From an uncultured Collinsella sp. (GTDB lineage: Bacteria > Actinomycetota > Coriobacteriia > Coriobacteriales > Coriobacteriaceae), in contig CABQHZ010000040.1 of the NCBI GenBank assembly GCA_902464175.1, positions 1 to 14,204 of the forward strand: a stretch of 14,204 nt of DNA. Direction: 5' to 3'. The position numbers were made by a program, and so were the translations under genes. How positions within the stretch are numbered: the first letter of the stretch is position 1; every line of letters begins with the position of its first letter. Positions 1 through 7,214 of this stretch are shown here, in pieces. The notes below the pieces were generated by a model. That model was not told the origin of the DNA and ran no database searches. It saw only the letters and a list, made by a program, of their open reading frames with translations.

Positions 1-55
1 TGCCGTACCACCTTGGCCGGCACGTAGTTGAACAAACGTATTCGAGTATACACGC

Positions 56-109
56 GCGGGTTTCTGCTGCAAGAACAATTTTTTACGCAGACAAAAAGAC
101 AAAACCCGC
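56..109. repeat. 8-bp inverted repeat downstream of the ppdK terminator
   Basis: GCGGGTTT at 56-63 and AAACCCGC at 102-109 are perfect reverse complements separated by 38 bases. A shorter nested pair, CTGC at 64-67 and GCAG at 87-90, lies inside. Read leftward, the second arm is followed by a T-rich stretch that could support a backup termination step behind the 118-147 hairpin. The loop is long, so a functional RNA structure is uncertain, and it could equally be a protein-binding site. Confidence 0.4.
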
Positions 110-117
110 ACATGATA

Positions 118-147
118 ACCGCCCGCCTCACGAATGAGACGGGCGGT
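118..147 (-). terminator. ppdK transcription terminator, UUCG tetraloop hairpin
   Basis: On the minus strand the 12-base arms CCGCCCGTCTCA (146-135) and TGAGGCGGGCGG (130-119) pair along their whole length, including one G-U pair, around a TTCG loop (134-131). An A-T pair at 118/147 extends it. UUCG loops closed by a strong stem are exceptionally stable in RNA. The hairpin begins about 40 bases past the ppdK stop. The run immediately after it (TTATCATG) is a poor U-tract; richer T-runs come 15-25 bases later. The position right behind ppdK and the stem strength make it the obvious end of that transcript, although release may depend on the later T-runs or on Rho. Confidence 0.75.
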
Positions 148-185
148 ATGAAGGGGCGCTACGCTAGGCGTCGATGCGCAGGGGG

Positions 186-2936
186 CTAGGCGTTGCGCTT
201 GGCCTCGAGCTTGGCCTGAGCGGCAGCCAGGCGCGCGAGGGGCACGCGATAGGGCGAGCAGGACACGTAGTCCACGTCGGCCACGTTAAACAGGCCCTTG
301 ATGGACTTGGGGTCGCCGCCGTGCTCGCCGCACACGCCAAAGTGCATGTCGGGATTGGTGGCGCGGCCCTTCTCCACGGCCATGCGCACGAGCTCCAGCA
401 CCGCCGCGTCGATGGTCTCGAAGGGGTTGTCTTTCAGGATCTTTTTATGCATGTACAGCGGGATGAACTTGGCCTCGGCGTCATCGCGCGAGAAGCCAAA
501 GGTCGTCTGGGTGAGGTCGTTGGTGCCAAAGCAGAAGAAGTCGGCATGATGGGCGATCTCGTCAGCGACCATGCAGGCACGCGGCAGCTCGAGCATCGTG
601 CCCACGGGAATATTGAGCCCGACGCCCTCTTCGGCGGAAACCTCGGCGATTACGCGCTCGATAACCTCGCGGGTCTGGACATGCTCGGCCGTGATGGAAA
701 CGAGCGGAACCATGATCTCGGGGCGCGGGTCGACACCCTCCTTGATAAGGCGGGCAGCGGCCGTGGCGACGGCGCGAACCTGCATGAGCGGCAGATCGCC
801 AAAGACGACGGACAGGCGCACGCCGCGCAAGCCCAGCATGGGGTTGGACTCGACCATGCCGTCGATGCGACGCAGGCGGGCGCGCAGGGCAGTGAGCTCC
901 TCCTCGGGAGCGCCGGCGGCCTCCTTCTTGGTGATGGCGACCTCGAGCTCGCGAGGATTATCCAGGAACTCATGAAGCGGCGGATCGAGCAGGCGGACGA
1001 CCACATCGCGACCGGACATGGTCTTGAACATCGCCAGGAAGTCCTCGGTCTGAACCTTGAGCAAGTCGGCCAGGCCCTGCTGCTTCACGGCCTCATCGTC
1101 AGACAGGATAAAGCTCTGGATGATGTTCTTGCGATCGCCCAGGAACATGTGCTCGGTGCGGCATAGACCGATGGCCTCGGCGCCAAACTCGAGCGCGAGC
1201 TCGGCATCCTCGGGGTTGTCGGCGTTGACGCGCACGTGGTTGGCGTGACCGTCGGTCTCGTCCAAGCGAATCTCGTCGGCCCAGGACAGGATGGTGTCCA
1301 GGTCGCCGGTGAGCTCGGCCGAAACCAGGTCGACGGCGCCGTCGACGACGATACCCTGGGTGCCGTCGATGGAGATGACATCGCCCTCGCGCAGCACGCG
1401 GTCGCTGCCCTCGATGCGCACGACCTTCTCTGCCGCGTCAATGTGGAAGCGCTCAACGCCGCAAACGCAGGGCGTACCCATGCCGCGGGCGATAACGGCG
1501 GCATGGCTCGTCTTGCCACCGTGGCTGGTCAGGATGCCCTCGGCGGCGACCATGCCCTTCAGGTCGTCGGGGTTGGTCTCCCAGCGGACCAGAATGACCT
1601 TGTGGCCCTCGTTGGCGCGCGCGACGGCGTCATCACTCGAGAACACGACCTCGCCCACGGCGGCACCAGGGCTGGCGTTAAGGCCGCTGGCCAGGGCCTC
1701 GTACTTCTTGGAGGCGTCGAACTGCGGGTGCAGGAGCTGGTCGAGCTGCGCGGGATCGATGCGGCTCACAGCCTCCTCGCGGGTGATGAGGCCCTCCTCG
1801 ACCATTTCGATAGCAATGCGCAGGGCGGCAGTGGCGGTGCGCTTGCCCACGCGGGTCTGGAGCATCCAGAGCTTGCCCTGCTCGATGGTAAACTCGATAT
1901 CGCACATATCGCGGTAATGATCCTCGAGCGTCAGGAACACGCGCTCGAGCTCCTCGCCTGCGGACTCGAGGCCCGAGGTGGTCTTGAGGTCGGCGATGGG
2001 CTCGGTGTTTCGGATGCCGGCGACGACGTCCTCGCCCTGGGCATTCACCAAAAAGTCGCCATAGAACTCCTTGGTGCCGTCGGCCGGGTTGCGCGTAAAG
2101 GCGACGCCGGTCGCAGAGGTCTCGCCCTTGTTGCCAAAGGCCATGGCCTGGACGTTGACGGCGGTGCCGAGCTCGTCGGAAATGCCGTGCTGCTTGCGGT
2201 AGATGCAGGCGCGCTCGTTCATCCAGCTGCCAAAGACGGCCTGGATGGCAAGGCGCAGCTGGAGCTCCGGATCGTGCGGGAAAACGGGCTTACCGTCGGC
2301 GACCTCGAGCTCGGGATACAGGGTCGCCTCGACGTTCTCGGAGAAGATGCCCTTAAAGGTCTCGACGAGCTCCTGCAGGTCCTCGGCCGAAAGCTCGGAA
2401 TCGACACGAACGCCGGCGACCAGGCGGGCCTGGGTCAGGGCGTTCTCGAATAGGTCGGCGTCGACGCCCATGACGACGTTGGAGAACATCTGGATAAAGC
2501 GACGGTAGCTGTCCCAGGCAAAACGCGGGTTTTGCGTCTGGGCGATAAGGCCCCGGACGGAATCGTCGTTGAGGCCCAGGTTGAGGACCGTGTCCATCAT
2601 GCCGGGCATGGAGAACGGAGCGCCCGAGCGAACCGACACGAGCAGCGGATCGGAGGCATCGCCGAGTTTCTTGCCGCAACGGGCCTCGAGGTCCGCCTCA
2701 GCGGCAACGATCTCATCGAGTGCGCCCTCGGGCCACACATTGCCGGCACCGGAGTACTCGACGCAAGTCTGGCAGGTAATGGTAAAGCCACCGGGAACCG
2801 GCAGACCGATGCGGCTCATCTCGGCAAGGTTTGCGCCTTTGCCGCCAAGCACGAAGTTCATGGATTTGTCGCCCTCAGTGACACAGGTGCCCTGGGCGTC
2901 GGTTCCAAAACGGTAAACCCTCTTGCAATCGCTCAC
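186..2936 (-). CDS. ppdK: Pyruvate, phosphate dikinase (PPDK)
   Basis: Cytoplasmic enzyme interconverting pyruvate + ATP + Pi and PEP + AMP + PPi. In anaerobes it serves either PPi-saving glycolysis or gluconeogenesis. The 916 residues cover the full family architecture: N-terminal nucleotide-binding domain (GGKGANLAEM near residue 30, SVRSGAPFSMPGMMDT near 105, an NAQGEDVVAGIRNTEPI stretch mid-domain), the swivelling phosphohistidine domain with catalytic His478 in GGKTSHAAVIARGMG, and the C-terminal PEP/pyruvate barrel with FGTNDLTQTTFGFSRDD and catalytic Cys869 in FGVCGEHGGDP. Thr476, two residues before the histidine, is the position that PPDK regulatory proteins phosphorylate. I chose the GTG at 2936 because GGAAGGGG lies 7 bases upstream; the in-frame ATG at 2957 overlaps that ribosome-binding site. 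The gene for its regulator lies just upstream on the same strand. Odd point: the usual arginine six residues before the catalytic histidine is a histidine. Confidence 0.97.
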   Translation of the reverse strand: MSDCKRVYRFGTDAQGTCVTEGDKSMNFVLGGKGANLAEMSRIGLPVPGGFTITCQTCVEYSGAGNVWPEGALDEIVAAEADLEARCGKKLGDASDPLLVSVRSGAPFSMPGMMDTVLNLGLNDDSVRGLIAQTQNPRFAWDSYRRFIQMFSNVVMGVDADLFENALTQARLVAGVRVDSELSAEDLQELVETFKGIFSENVEATLYPELEVADGKPVFPHDPELQLRLAIQAVFGSWMNERACIYRKQHGISDELGTAVNVQAMAFGNKGETSATGVAFTRNPADGTKEFYGDFLVNAQGEDVVAGIRNTEPIADLKTTSGLESAGEELERVFLTLEDHYRDMCDIEFTIEQGKLWMLQTRVGKRTATAALRIAIEMVEEGLITREEAVSRIDPAQLDQLLHPQFDASKKYEALASGLNASPGAAVGEVVFSSDDAVARANEGHKVILVRWETNPDDLKGMVAAEGILTSHGGKTSHAAVIARGMGTPCVCGVERFHIDAAEKVVRIEGSDRVLREGDVISIDGTQGIVVDGAVDLVSAELTGDLDTILSWADEIRLDETDGHANHVRVNADNPEDAELALEFGAEAIGLCRTEHMFLGDRKNIIQSFILSDDEAVKQQGLADLLKVQTEDFLAMFKTMSGRDVVVRLLDPPLHEFLDNPRELEVAITKKEAAGAPEEELTALRARLRRIDGMVESNPMLGLRGVRLSVVFGDLPLMQVRAVATAAARLIKEGVDPRPEIMVPLVSITAEHVQTREVIERVIAEVSAEEGVGLNIPVGTMLELPRACMVADEIAHHADFFCFGTNDLTQTTFGFSRDDAEAKFIPLYMHKKILKDNPFETIDAAVLELVRMAVEKGRATNPDMHFGVCGEHGGDPKSIKGLFNVADVDYVSCSPYRVPLARLAAAQAKLEAKRNA

Positions 2937-3011
2937 GATACTTCCCCTTCCATGCACTTACGCGCACGACCGTGGTAACGAATCGACCCGCCGAATGCGA
3001 GCCGTGAGGGT

Positions 3012-3017
3012 ACTATA
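3012..3017 (-). promoter_or_regulatory. Candidate -10 box of the ppdK promoter
   Basis: Minus-strand TATAGT matches the sigma-70 type -10 consensus at five of six bases and would give a leader of about 70 bases before the GTG. No recognisable -35 lies 16-18 bases upstream (the window there is GC-rich). This fits a weak promoter needing an activator, and the box array at 3059-3106 lies roughly 55-100 bases upstream of the predicted start site. The assignment is inference. Confidence 0.4.
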
Positions 3018-3058
3018 CGGCGGGTTTTGGGCGGGCTTGCGCAGAGGGCGCGGGGGTT

Positions 3059-3106
3059 GGTAAACGTGGTAAATATGGCGGTAAACGGTAGGTAAAGTTG
3101 GTTACC
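3059..3106 (-). promoter_or_regulatory. Phased array of TTTACC-type boxes upstream of ppdK
   Basis: On the minus strand TTTACC occurs four times, at 3096-3091, 3085-3080, 3073-3068 and 3064-3059, preceded by a related GTAACC at 3105-3100 within GGTAACC. Start-to-start steps are 9, 11, 12 and 9 bases, averaging 10.25, close to one helical turn, so the boxes face one side of the DNA. One more copy in opposite orientation lies at 3166-3171. This looks like a binding array for a regulator of ppdK. The protein is unknown to me; I cannot match the box to a described regulon. Confidence 0.45.
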
Positions 3107-3121
3107 TTATGAAGATACCAA

Positions 3122-3136
3122 TGCAAGATGCTTGCA
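3122..3136. promoter_or_regulatory. 15-bp palindrome, operator-like
   Basis: TGCAAG-ATG-CTTGCA is a perfect 6+3+6 inverted repeat in the ppdK upstream region. On the minus strand it directly follows TTGACC (3142-3137), which resembles a -35 hexamer, and weak -10-like sequence (TATCTT) follows 19 bases after that hexamer. A repressor bound here would sit in the spacer of such a promoter. The palindrome is seen directly; the operator role is inference. Confidence 0.35.
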
Positions 3137-3233
3137 GGTCAAATGCTAGTTTATTGCTAAATCGCTTTACCAATATCGTGCATTATTTTTAGGTAGTCTT
3201 TTAGAGACGGGCATTTTTAGCTACCCCAATAAG

Positions 3234-4109
3234 CTAGCTTTGCTGGGCTCGGCGGGCGGCGCGGCGGGCACGGGCATCTTGGATTTCCTCCAAGTGGCTA
3301 ATGATCTCGGCAGCGCTTTCCTCGATGGCCTTGCCATCGGTACGCACCACAAAGCAGCCTAGGCGCTTCATGAGGGCACGGGCTTCCTCAAGCTCGCTGC
3401 GCACACTCTCGGGCTCGGCATAGGAGCCGGCAACGGCACGGGCGTAGTCATCGCCCAAGCGACTATCGCGAATTTCGGAAATCACATCGACGGTCGAGAT
3501 CAGACCAAACAACCGCATCGGGTCAACCTCGTAAATCGACTTCGGCGGCTCCATGCCATGCGCCAGTGGGACATTGGCGACCTTGTAGCCCTGATAGGCT
3601 AAATACATCGACAGCGGCGTCTTGGATGTACGCGACACACCCAGCAGCACGATATCGGCACCCGACAGATCGTCGCAACCACGACCGTCATCGTGCTCAA
3701 CGAAATACTCCATGGCCTCGATACGATGGAAATAGCGGTCATCGGTCTTGTGAATCACGCCCGCAACGCACTTGGGCGGCACACCGATGAGCGACGACAG
3801 CACGGCAAGCGTCGGGCCGATCAGGTCGACCGAACGGATATGCAGCATACCCAGGTAATCGAGCACGCGGGCGCGAAGCGCCGGATCGACAATGGTATGG
3901 AACACGGCGACATCGCGATGGTCGGCATCGACGCGCGGCCCCACAAATGACTTGACCTGCTCCACGGAGGTCACCTTGGGCAGGCGCAAAACGCGAAAAG
4001 CCCCTTCATCAAATTGCCCGGACGCCGCAAGCACCACCTCACAAGCGGTATCGCCGAGCGAGTCGGAGATAACGATAACGGTGGGACGAGCGGTGACCGG
4101 GCAATCCAT
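3234..4109 (-). CDS. PPDK regulatory protein (PSRP; bifunctional kinase/pyrophosphorylase)
   Basis: A 291-residue member of the DUF299/PSRP family. These enzymes phosphorylate a threonine next to the catalytic histidine of PPDK using ADP, switching it off, and remove the phosphate with Pi, forming PPi, to switch it on; relatives act on PEP synthetase. The hallmark P-loop-like GVSRTSKTP is at residues 157-165, followed by LSMYLAYQGYKVANVPLAHG, and the N-terminus VIVISDSLGDTACEV is typical. Because ppdK is the next gene downstream and encodes a PPDK rather than a PEP synthetase, PPDK is the likely target. The ATG at 4109 has AAAGGAG six bases upstream. It follows glyS by only 34 bases and may be cotranscribed with glyQS, while ppdK is separated by 297 bases. 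The stop codon lies within the palindrome AAGCTAGCTT (3231-3240). The family is certain; direction of control in vivo is not visible. Confidence 0.94.
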   Translation of the reverse strand: MDCPVTARPTVIVISDSLGDTACEVVLAASGQFDEGAFRVLRLPKVTSVEQVKSFVGPRVDADHRDVAVFHTIVDPALRARVLDYLGMLHIRSVDLIGPTLAVLSSLIGVPPKCVAGVIHKTDDRYFHRIEAMEYFVEHDDGRGCDDLSGADIVLLGVSRTSKTPLSMYLAYQGYKVANVPLAHGMEPPKSIYEVDPMRLFGLISTVDVISEIRDSRLGDDYARAVAGSYAEPESVRSELEEARALMKRLGCFVVRTDGKAIEESAAEIISHLEEIQDARARRAARRAQQS

Positions 4110-4122
4110 GCGGGGCTCCTTT

Positions 4123-4136
4123 TGCGCTTATGCGCA
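4123..4136 (-). other. Small intercistronic hairpin between glyS and the PSRP gene
   Basis: On the minus strand TGCGC (4136-4132), ATAA (4131-4128) and GCGCA (4127-4123) form a perfect 5-bp stem with a four-base loop, running straight into the AAAGGAG ribosome-binding site of the downstream gene. It might set relative expression or RNA stability, but a 5-bp stem could be chance. Confidence 0.3.
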
Positions 4137-4143
4137 GGCTGGC

Positions 4144-6240
4144 TTACTTTTTGCGGGCAAGCTCACCGATGTTGGCAATGCCGGAGAAAACGGCCTCGAA
4201 GCGGTTGAGCAGCTTAAGGCGATTATCGCGAAGCTGCTCGTCCTTGTCCATGACCATAACCTCGTCGAAGAAGCGGTCGATGGGGGCACGCAGAGCGGCA
4301 AGCGCGGCAAATGCGGCCGGGTAGTCCTCGGCAGCAAGGGCGGCATCGACGGCGGTCTGAGCAGCCTCGGAGGCGTCGGCGAGCGCAAGCTCGACCTCGC
4401 CCATCAGGCTGCGGTCATACTCCGCACCCAGCTCGGGCTTGGAGATATGCGCGGCGCGGGCATAGGCGGTCGCCAGGTTGTCGAACGTCTCAGCGTCGTT
4501 CTTGCGGGCCTCGTCGAGGGCGGCGCAGCGGGCGAAGAAGACGGACGGGGCGATGATGTGCACCGCGGAGACGGCGGCGACGGTATCGGCCGGAATCTTT
4601 TCGTCGCGGGCCATGCTCACCAGGCGGCCATGGAAGAAGTCACGAACCTGCTGGGCGACCTCGGCGGCGTCGAACTCAATGCCCTGCTCACTGTAGAGTT
4701 CGAGGGCAAAGTCGATGAGCGACGTGGGATCGATCGGCAGACGGTCGCGCAGGATGTTGATGATACCGATAGCGGCACGACGCAGCGCGTAGGGATCGGA
4801 GGAGCCAGTCGGGGGCTCGCCGATGGCAAAGATACCCGCGATGGTATCAAGCTTGTCGGCGCAGGCCACGATGCAGCCAGCGGTGCCCTCAGGCAGCTCG
4901 TCACCGGCAAAGCGGGGACGATAATGATCGCGAATGGCGTGGGCGACCTCGTCGTTCTCCCCCATCGCGGTGGCGTAGTAACCGCCCATCACGCCCTGCT
5001 GACTCGTGAACTCGACGACGGCGTTGGACACCAGGTCGGCCTTGCACAGGTGCGCGGCGCGAGCGGCGTCGGCGGCAAGATGGGCGCCCAGATGAGCCTC
5101 GCGGGCAATAGCGAGCGCGAGCTGCTCGATGCGCTCGGACTTGGCGAGCACGCTACCGAGCTTCTCCTGGAAGGCAACCTTGGCCAGACGCTCACGGAAC
5201 TCGTCGAGGGAGATCTTCAGGTCCTCCTCGTAGAAGAACTTGGCATCGTCCAGACGGGCGCGCACGACGCGCTCGTTGCCGTCGATCACGCGCTCGGCAT
5301 TCTCGGGCTTGCTGTTGGAGACGACCACGAACTCACGCGTGAGCTTGCCCTCGCCGTCATAGATCGGGAAGTAGCGCTGGTTGGTGAGCATGGACTCGCA
5401 GATAATCTCGTGCGGGACCTTGAGGAACTCCTCGTCGAAAGTACCGACGAGCACCGTCGGCCACTCGCAGAGGTTAATGACCTCCTCAAAGACCTTCTTG
5501 GGCGTATCGACATGGCAGCCGGGACGGGCAGCCTCGACCTCGGAGATACCGGCAAGGATGGCCTCGCGACGGCGCTCGGCAGAAAGCACACCGGCGTCCT
5601 CGAGCACCTGCTCGTAGACGGCGGGGCTGGCAACCACATGGTCACCGGGGCCAAGTACGCGATGACCACGCGTGGTGTTGCCACTCGTCACGTCGGCAAA
5701 CGACACGGGCACAACATCCTCGCCCAAAAGGCAGCAAATCCAGCGGACCGGACGCACGAACGTGGCGTGCTCATGGCCCCAGCGCTGACTACGGTAGTTG
5801 GGCCACTGCAGGCCGGCGATGGTCTTCTCGCACAGAGCGGTCAGAATCGGAGTAGCCGGTGCGGAGGGAATGTTCTTCTCGGCAAAGACGTACTCGCGGC
5901 CGTCGGTGTCCTCGCGACGGACCAGGTCCTCGGCAGCCACACCGCACTTGCGGGCAAAGCCCTGGGCGGCCTTGGTGGCGTTGCCGTCGGCATCGAAGGC
6001 AATGTTTGCCGCGGGACCGCGCTTGACCTCGTGAACCTCATCGGTCGCGGTGGCGACGTCGGCAACGAGCGCAGCCAGGCGACGCGGGCTCGAGATCACG
6101 CGGACCTCGCCGTGGGCCAGACCGGCCTCGTCGAGACCCTTGGCGATCATGGTGCCAAGCTGCTTGACGGCATTGTTCAGCGGTGCGGAGGGCATTTCCT
6201 CCGTACCGATCTCAAACAGGAAATCCTTAGCGTCTGCCAT
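4144..6240 (-). CDS. glyS: Glycine-tRNA ligase beta subunit
   Basis: Beta chain of the alpha2-beta2 bacterial glycyl-tRNA synthetase. It carries the tRNA-binding surfaces, while the alpha chain holds the aminoacylation site; together they charge tRNA-Gly in the cytoplasm. The 698 residues match the usual full length. Diagnostic stretches are FLFEIGTEEMP at residues 7-17, FVRPVRWI near 160, a TRGHR block near 190, REFVVVSN near 300 and a helical C-terminal anticodon-binding region with a basic end (ARKK). The ATG at 6240 begins three bases after the glyQ stop, so the subunits are almost certainly translated together. It stays in one reading frame with glyQ. Nothing appears missing or broken. 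Confidence 0.97.
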   Translation of the reverse strand: MADAKDFLFEIGTEEMPSAPLNNAVKQLGTMIAKGLDEAGLAHGEVRVISSPRRLAALVADVATATDEVHEVKRGPAANIAFDADGNATKAAQGFARKCGVAAEDLVRREDTDGREYVFAEKNIPSAPATPILTALCEKTIAGLQWPNYRSQRWGHEHATFVRPVRWICCLLGEDVVPVSFADVTSGNTTRGHRVLGPGDHVVASPAVYEQVLEDAGVLSAERRREAILAGISEVEAARPGCHVDTPKKVFEEVINLCEWPTVLVGTFDEEFLKVPHEIICESMLTNQRYFPIYDGEGKLTREFVVVSNSKPENAERVIDGNERVVRARLDDAKFFYEEDLKISLDEFRERLAKVAFQEKLGSVLAKSERIEQLALAIAREAHLGAHLAADAARAAHLCKADLVSNAVVEFTSQQGVMGGYYATAMGENDEVAHAIRDHYRPRFAGDELPEGTAGCIVACADKLDTIAGIFAIGEPPTGSSDPYALRRAAIGIINILRDRLPIDPTSLIDFALELYSEQGIEFDAAEVAQQVRDFFHGRLVSMARDEKIPADTVAAVSAVHIIAPSVFFARCAALDEARKNDAETFDNLATAYARAAHISKPELGAEYDRSLMGEVELALADASEAAQTAVDAALAAEDYPAAFAALAALRAPIDRFFDEVMVMDKDEQLRDNRLKLLNRFEAVFSGIANIGELARKK

Positions 6241-6243
6241 GGC

Positions 6244-7155
6244 TTACGCCACCTCGCCTTCCTGGTCGGCATTCTCGTTGACTCCGGCGACCTCGGCCAT
6301 ATAGGCCTCGCAGCACGCCTTGGCGACGGCGCGGACGCGCAGGATGTAGTTGGCACGCTCGACCGCGGACAGCGCGCCACGGGCATCGAGCAGGTTGAAA
6401 GCGTGGCTGCACTTCATGACGCAGTCGTACGCCGGCAGCGGCAGCTTTCGCTCCAGGCAGGAATGGCACTCGGCCTCGTAGTCGTCAAACTTCTGACGCA
6501 TCATCTCGACGTTGGCGACCTCAAAGTTATAGGCACTGAACTCGCGCTCGTTCTCCAGGAACACGTCGCCATAGGTCATGGGCGTGCCGTCGGGCAGATA
6601 GCTCCACACCAGATCGTAGACCGAGTTGACGCCCTGGGCGTACATAGCGATACGCTCCAGGCCATAGGTGATCTCGACGGGCACGGGGTCGACCTCGATA
6701 CCGCCTACCTGCTGGAAGTACGTAAACTGCGTGACCTCCATGCCGTTGAGCCAGACCTCCCAGCCAAGGCCCCAGGCGCCCAGCGTCGGGCTCTCCCAGT
6801 CGTCCTCGACAAAGCGGACGTCATGGTCGTTGGGGTCCAGGCCAATGGCGGCCAGCGAACCCAGGTAGAGCTCCTGGGCGTTGACCGGCGAGGGCTTGAT
6901 AAGCACCTGGAACTGATAGTAGTGCTGCATGCGGTTGGGGTTCTCGCCGTAGCGGCCGTCGGCGGGACGGCGGCAGGGCTGCGCATAGCAGGTGCGCCAC
7001 TCGGCAGGACCGAGCGAGCGCAGCGTGGTCGCGGTATGGAAGGTACCGGCACCGACCTCAGAGTCATAGGGCTGCATAATGACGCAGCCCTGCTCGCCCC
7101 AGTACTGCTGGAGGCGCAGGATGATGTCTTGGAAGGAAAGCGATGAAGCGTTCAT
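6244..7155 (-). CDS. glyQ: Glycine-tRNA ligase alpha subunit
   Basis: Catalytic chain of the tetrameric class II glycyl-tRNA synthetase, forming glycyl-adenylate and passing glycine to tRNA-Gly. The 303 residues show the family signatures in order: FQDIILRLQQYW (8-19), GAGTFHTATTLR (35-46), NPNRMQHYY (72-80) and EDDWESPTLGAWGLGWEVW (117-135), then MEVTQFTYFQQ. The ATG at 7155 is the only good start; GAGGGG lies about 11 bases upstream, with an AGAGG too close to be useful. glyS follows at once. The separate alpha and beta genes are typical of Firmicutes, Proteobacteria and Coriobacteriia rather than actinomycetes with the single-chain enzyme. A short acidic C-terminal tail follows the conserved core. 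Confidence 0.97.
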   Translation of the reverse strand: MNASSLSFQDIILRLQQYWGEQGCVIMQPYDSEVGAGTFHTATTLRSLGPAEWRTCYAQPCRRPADGRYGENPNRMQHYYQFQVLIKPSPVNAQELYLGSLAAIGLDPNDHDVRFVEDDWESPTLGAWGLGWEVWLNGMEVTQFTYFQQVGGIEVDPVPVEITYGLERIAMYAQGVNSVYDLVWSYLPDGTPMTYGDVFLENEREFSAYNFEVANVEMMRQKFDDYEAECHSCLERKLPLPAYDCVMKCSHAFNLLDARGALSAVERANYILRVRAVAKACCEAYMAEVAGVNENADQEGEVA

Positions 7156-7201
7156 GCCTCTAATATCCCCTCGTCGAAACGATTACACGGTTAGGTACTG
7201 T

Positions 7202-7207
7202 ACTATA
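7202..7207 (-). promoter_or_regulatory. Candidate -10 box for glyQS
   Basis: Minus-strand TATAGT lies in the 59-base gap between lepB and glyQ and would give a leader of about 40 bases. As at ppdK, no -35-like hexamer is visible at normal spacing, which would fall inside the lepB 3' end. No T-box or other leader structure fits in the short gap. Readthrough from the rpsP-lepB operon remains possible, as I see no terminator hairpin between lepB and glyQ. Confidence 0.3.
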
Positions 7208-7214
7208 GCGGTTT

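Noticed and set aside
1236..2453. Long plus-strand frames antisense to ppdK (also 174-1166 and 2532-2978)
   Set aside because: They are in exact antisense register with ppdK and have the same composition artefact; ppdK itself is an unmistakable, complete enzyme.
2937..2957. Longer ppdK starting at the ATG at 2957
   Set aside because: The extra codons cover GGAAGGGG, the ribosome-binding site of the GTG at 2936.
3109..3192. Plus-strand small frame of 27 codons (starting MKIPMQDACR) in the ppdK upstream region
   Set aside because: No ribosome-binding site, no recognisable promoter, and it overlaps the palindrome and AT-rich regulatory DNA; nothing supports translation.
3186..3233. Intrinsic terminator after the PSRP gene
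   Set aside because: Only weak pairings (GTCT/AGAC, GGTAG/CTACC with a large loop) and no proper U-tract directly behind a GC-rich stem; not convincing.
3892..7146. A 1084-codon open frame on the plus strand antisense to glyS and glyQ
   Set aside because: It lies codon-on-codon opposite glyS and glyQ, so stops can arise only where those genes use TTA, CTA or TCA, which are rare in this GC-rich coding. Its end at 7144-7146 is the complement of a TCA serine codon in glyQ. The translation is low-complexity and resembles no family.
7156..7214. A T-box or other riboswitch leader before glyQ
   Set aside because: The gap is only 59 bases and shows no T-box sequence or terminator/antiterminator pair.
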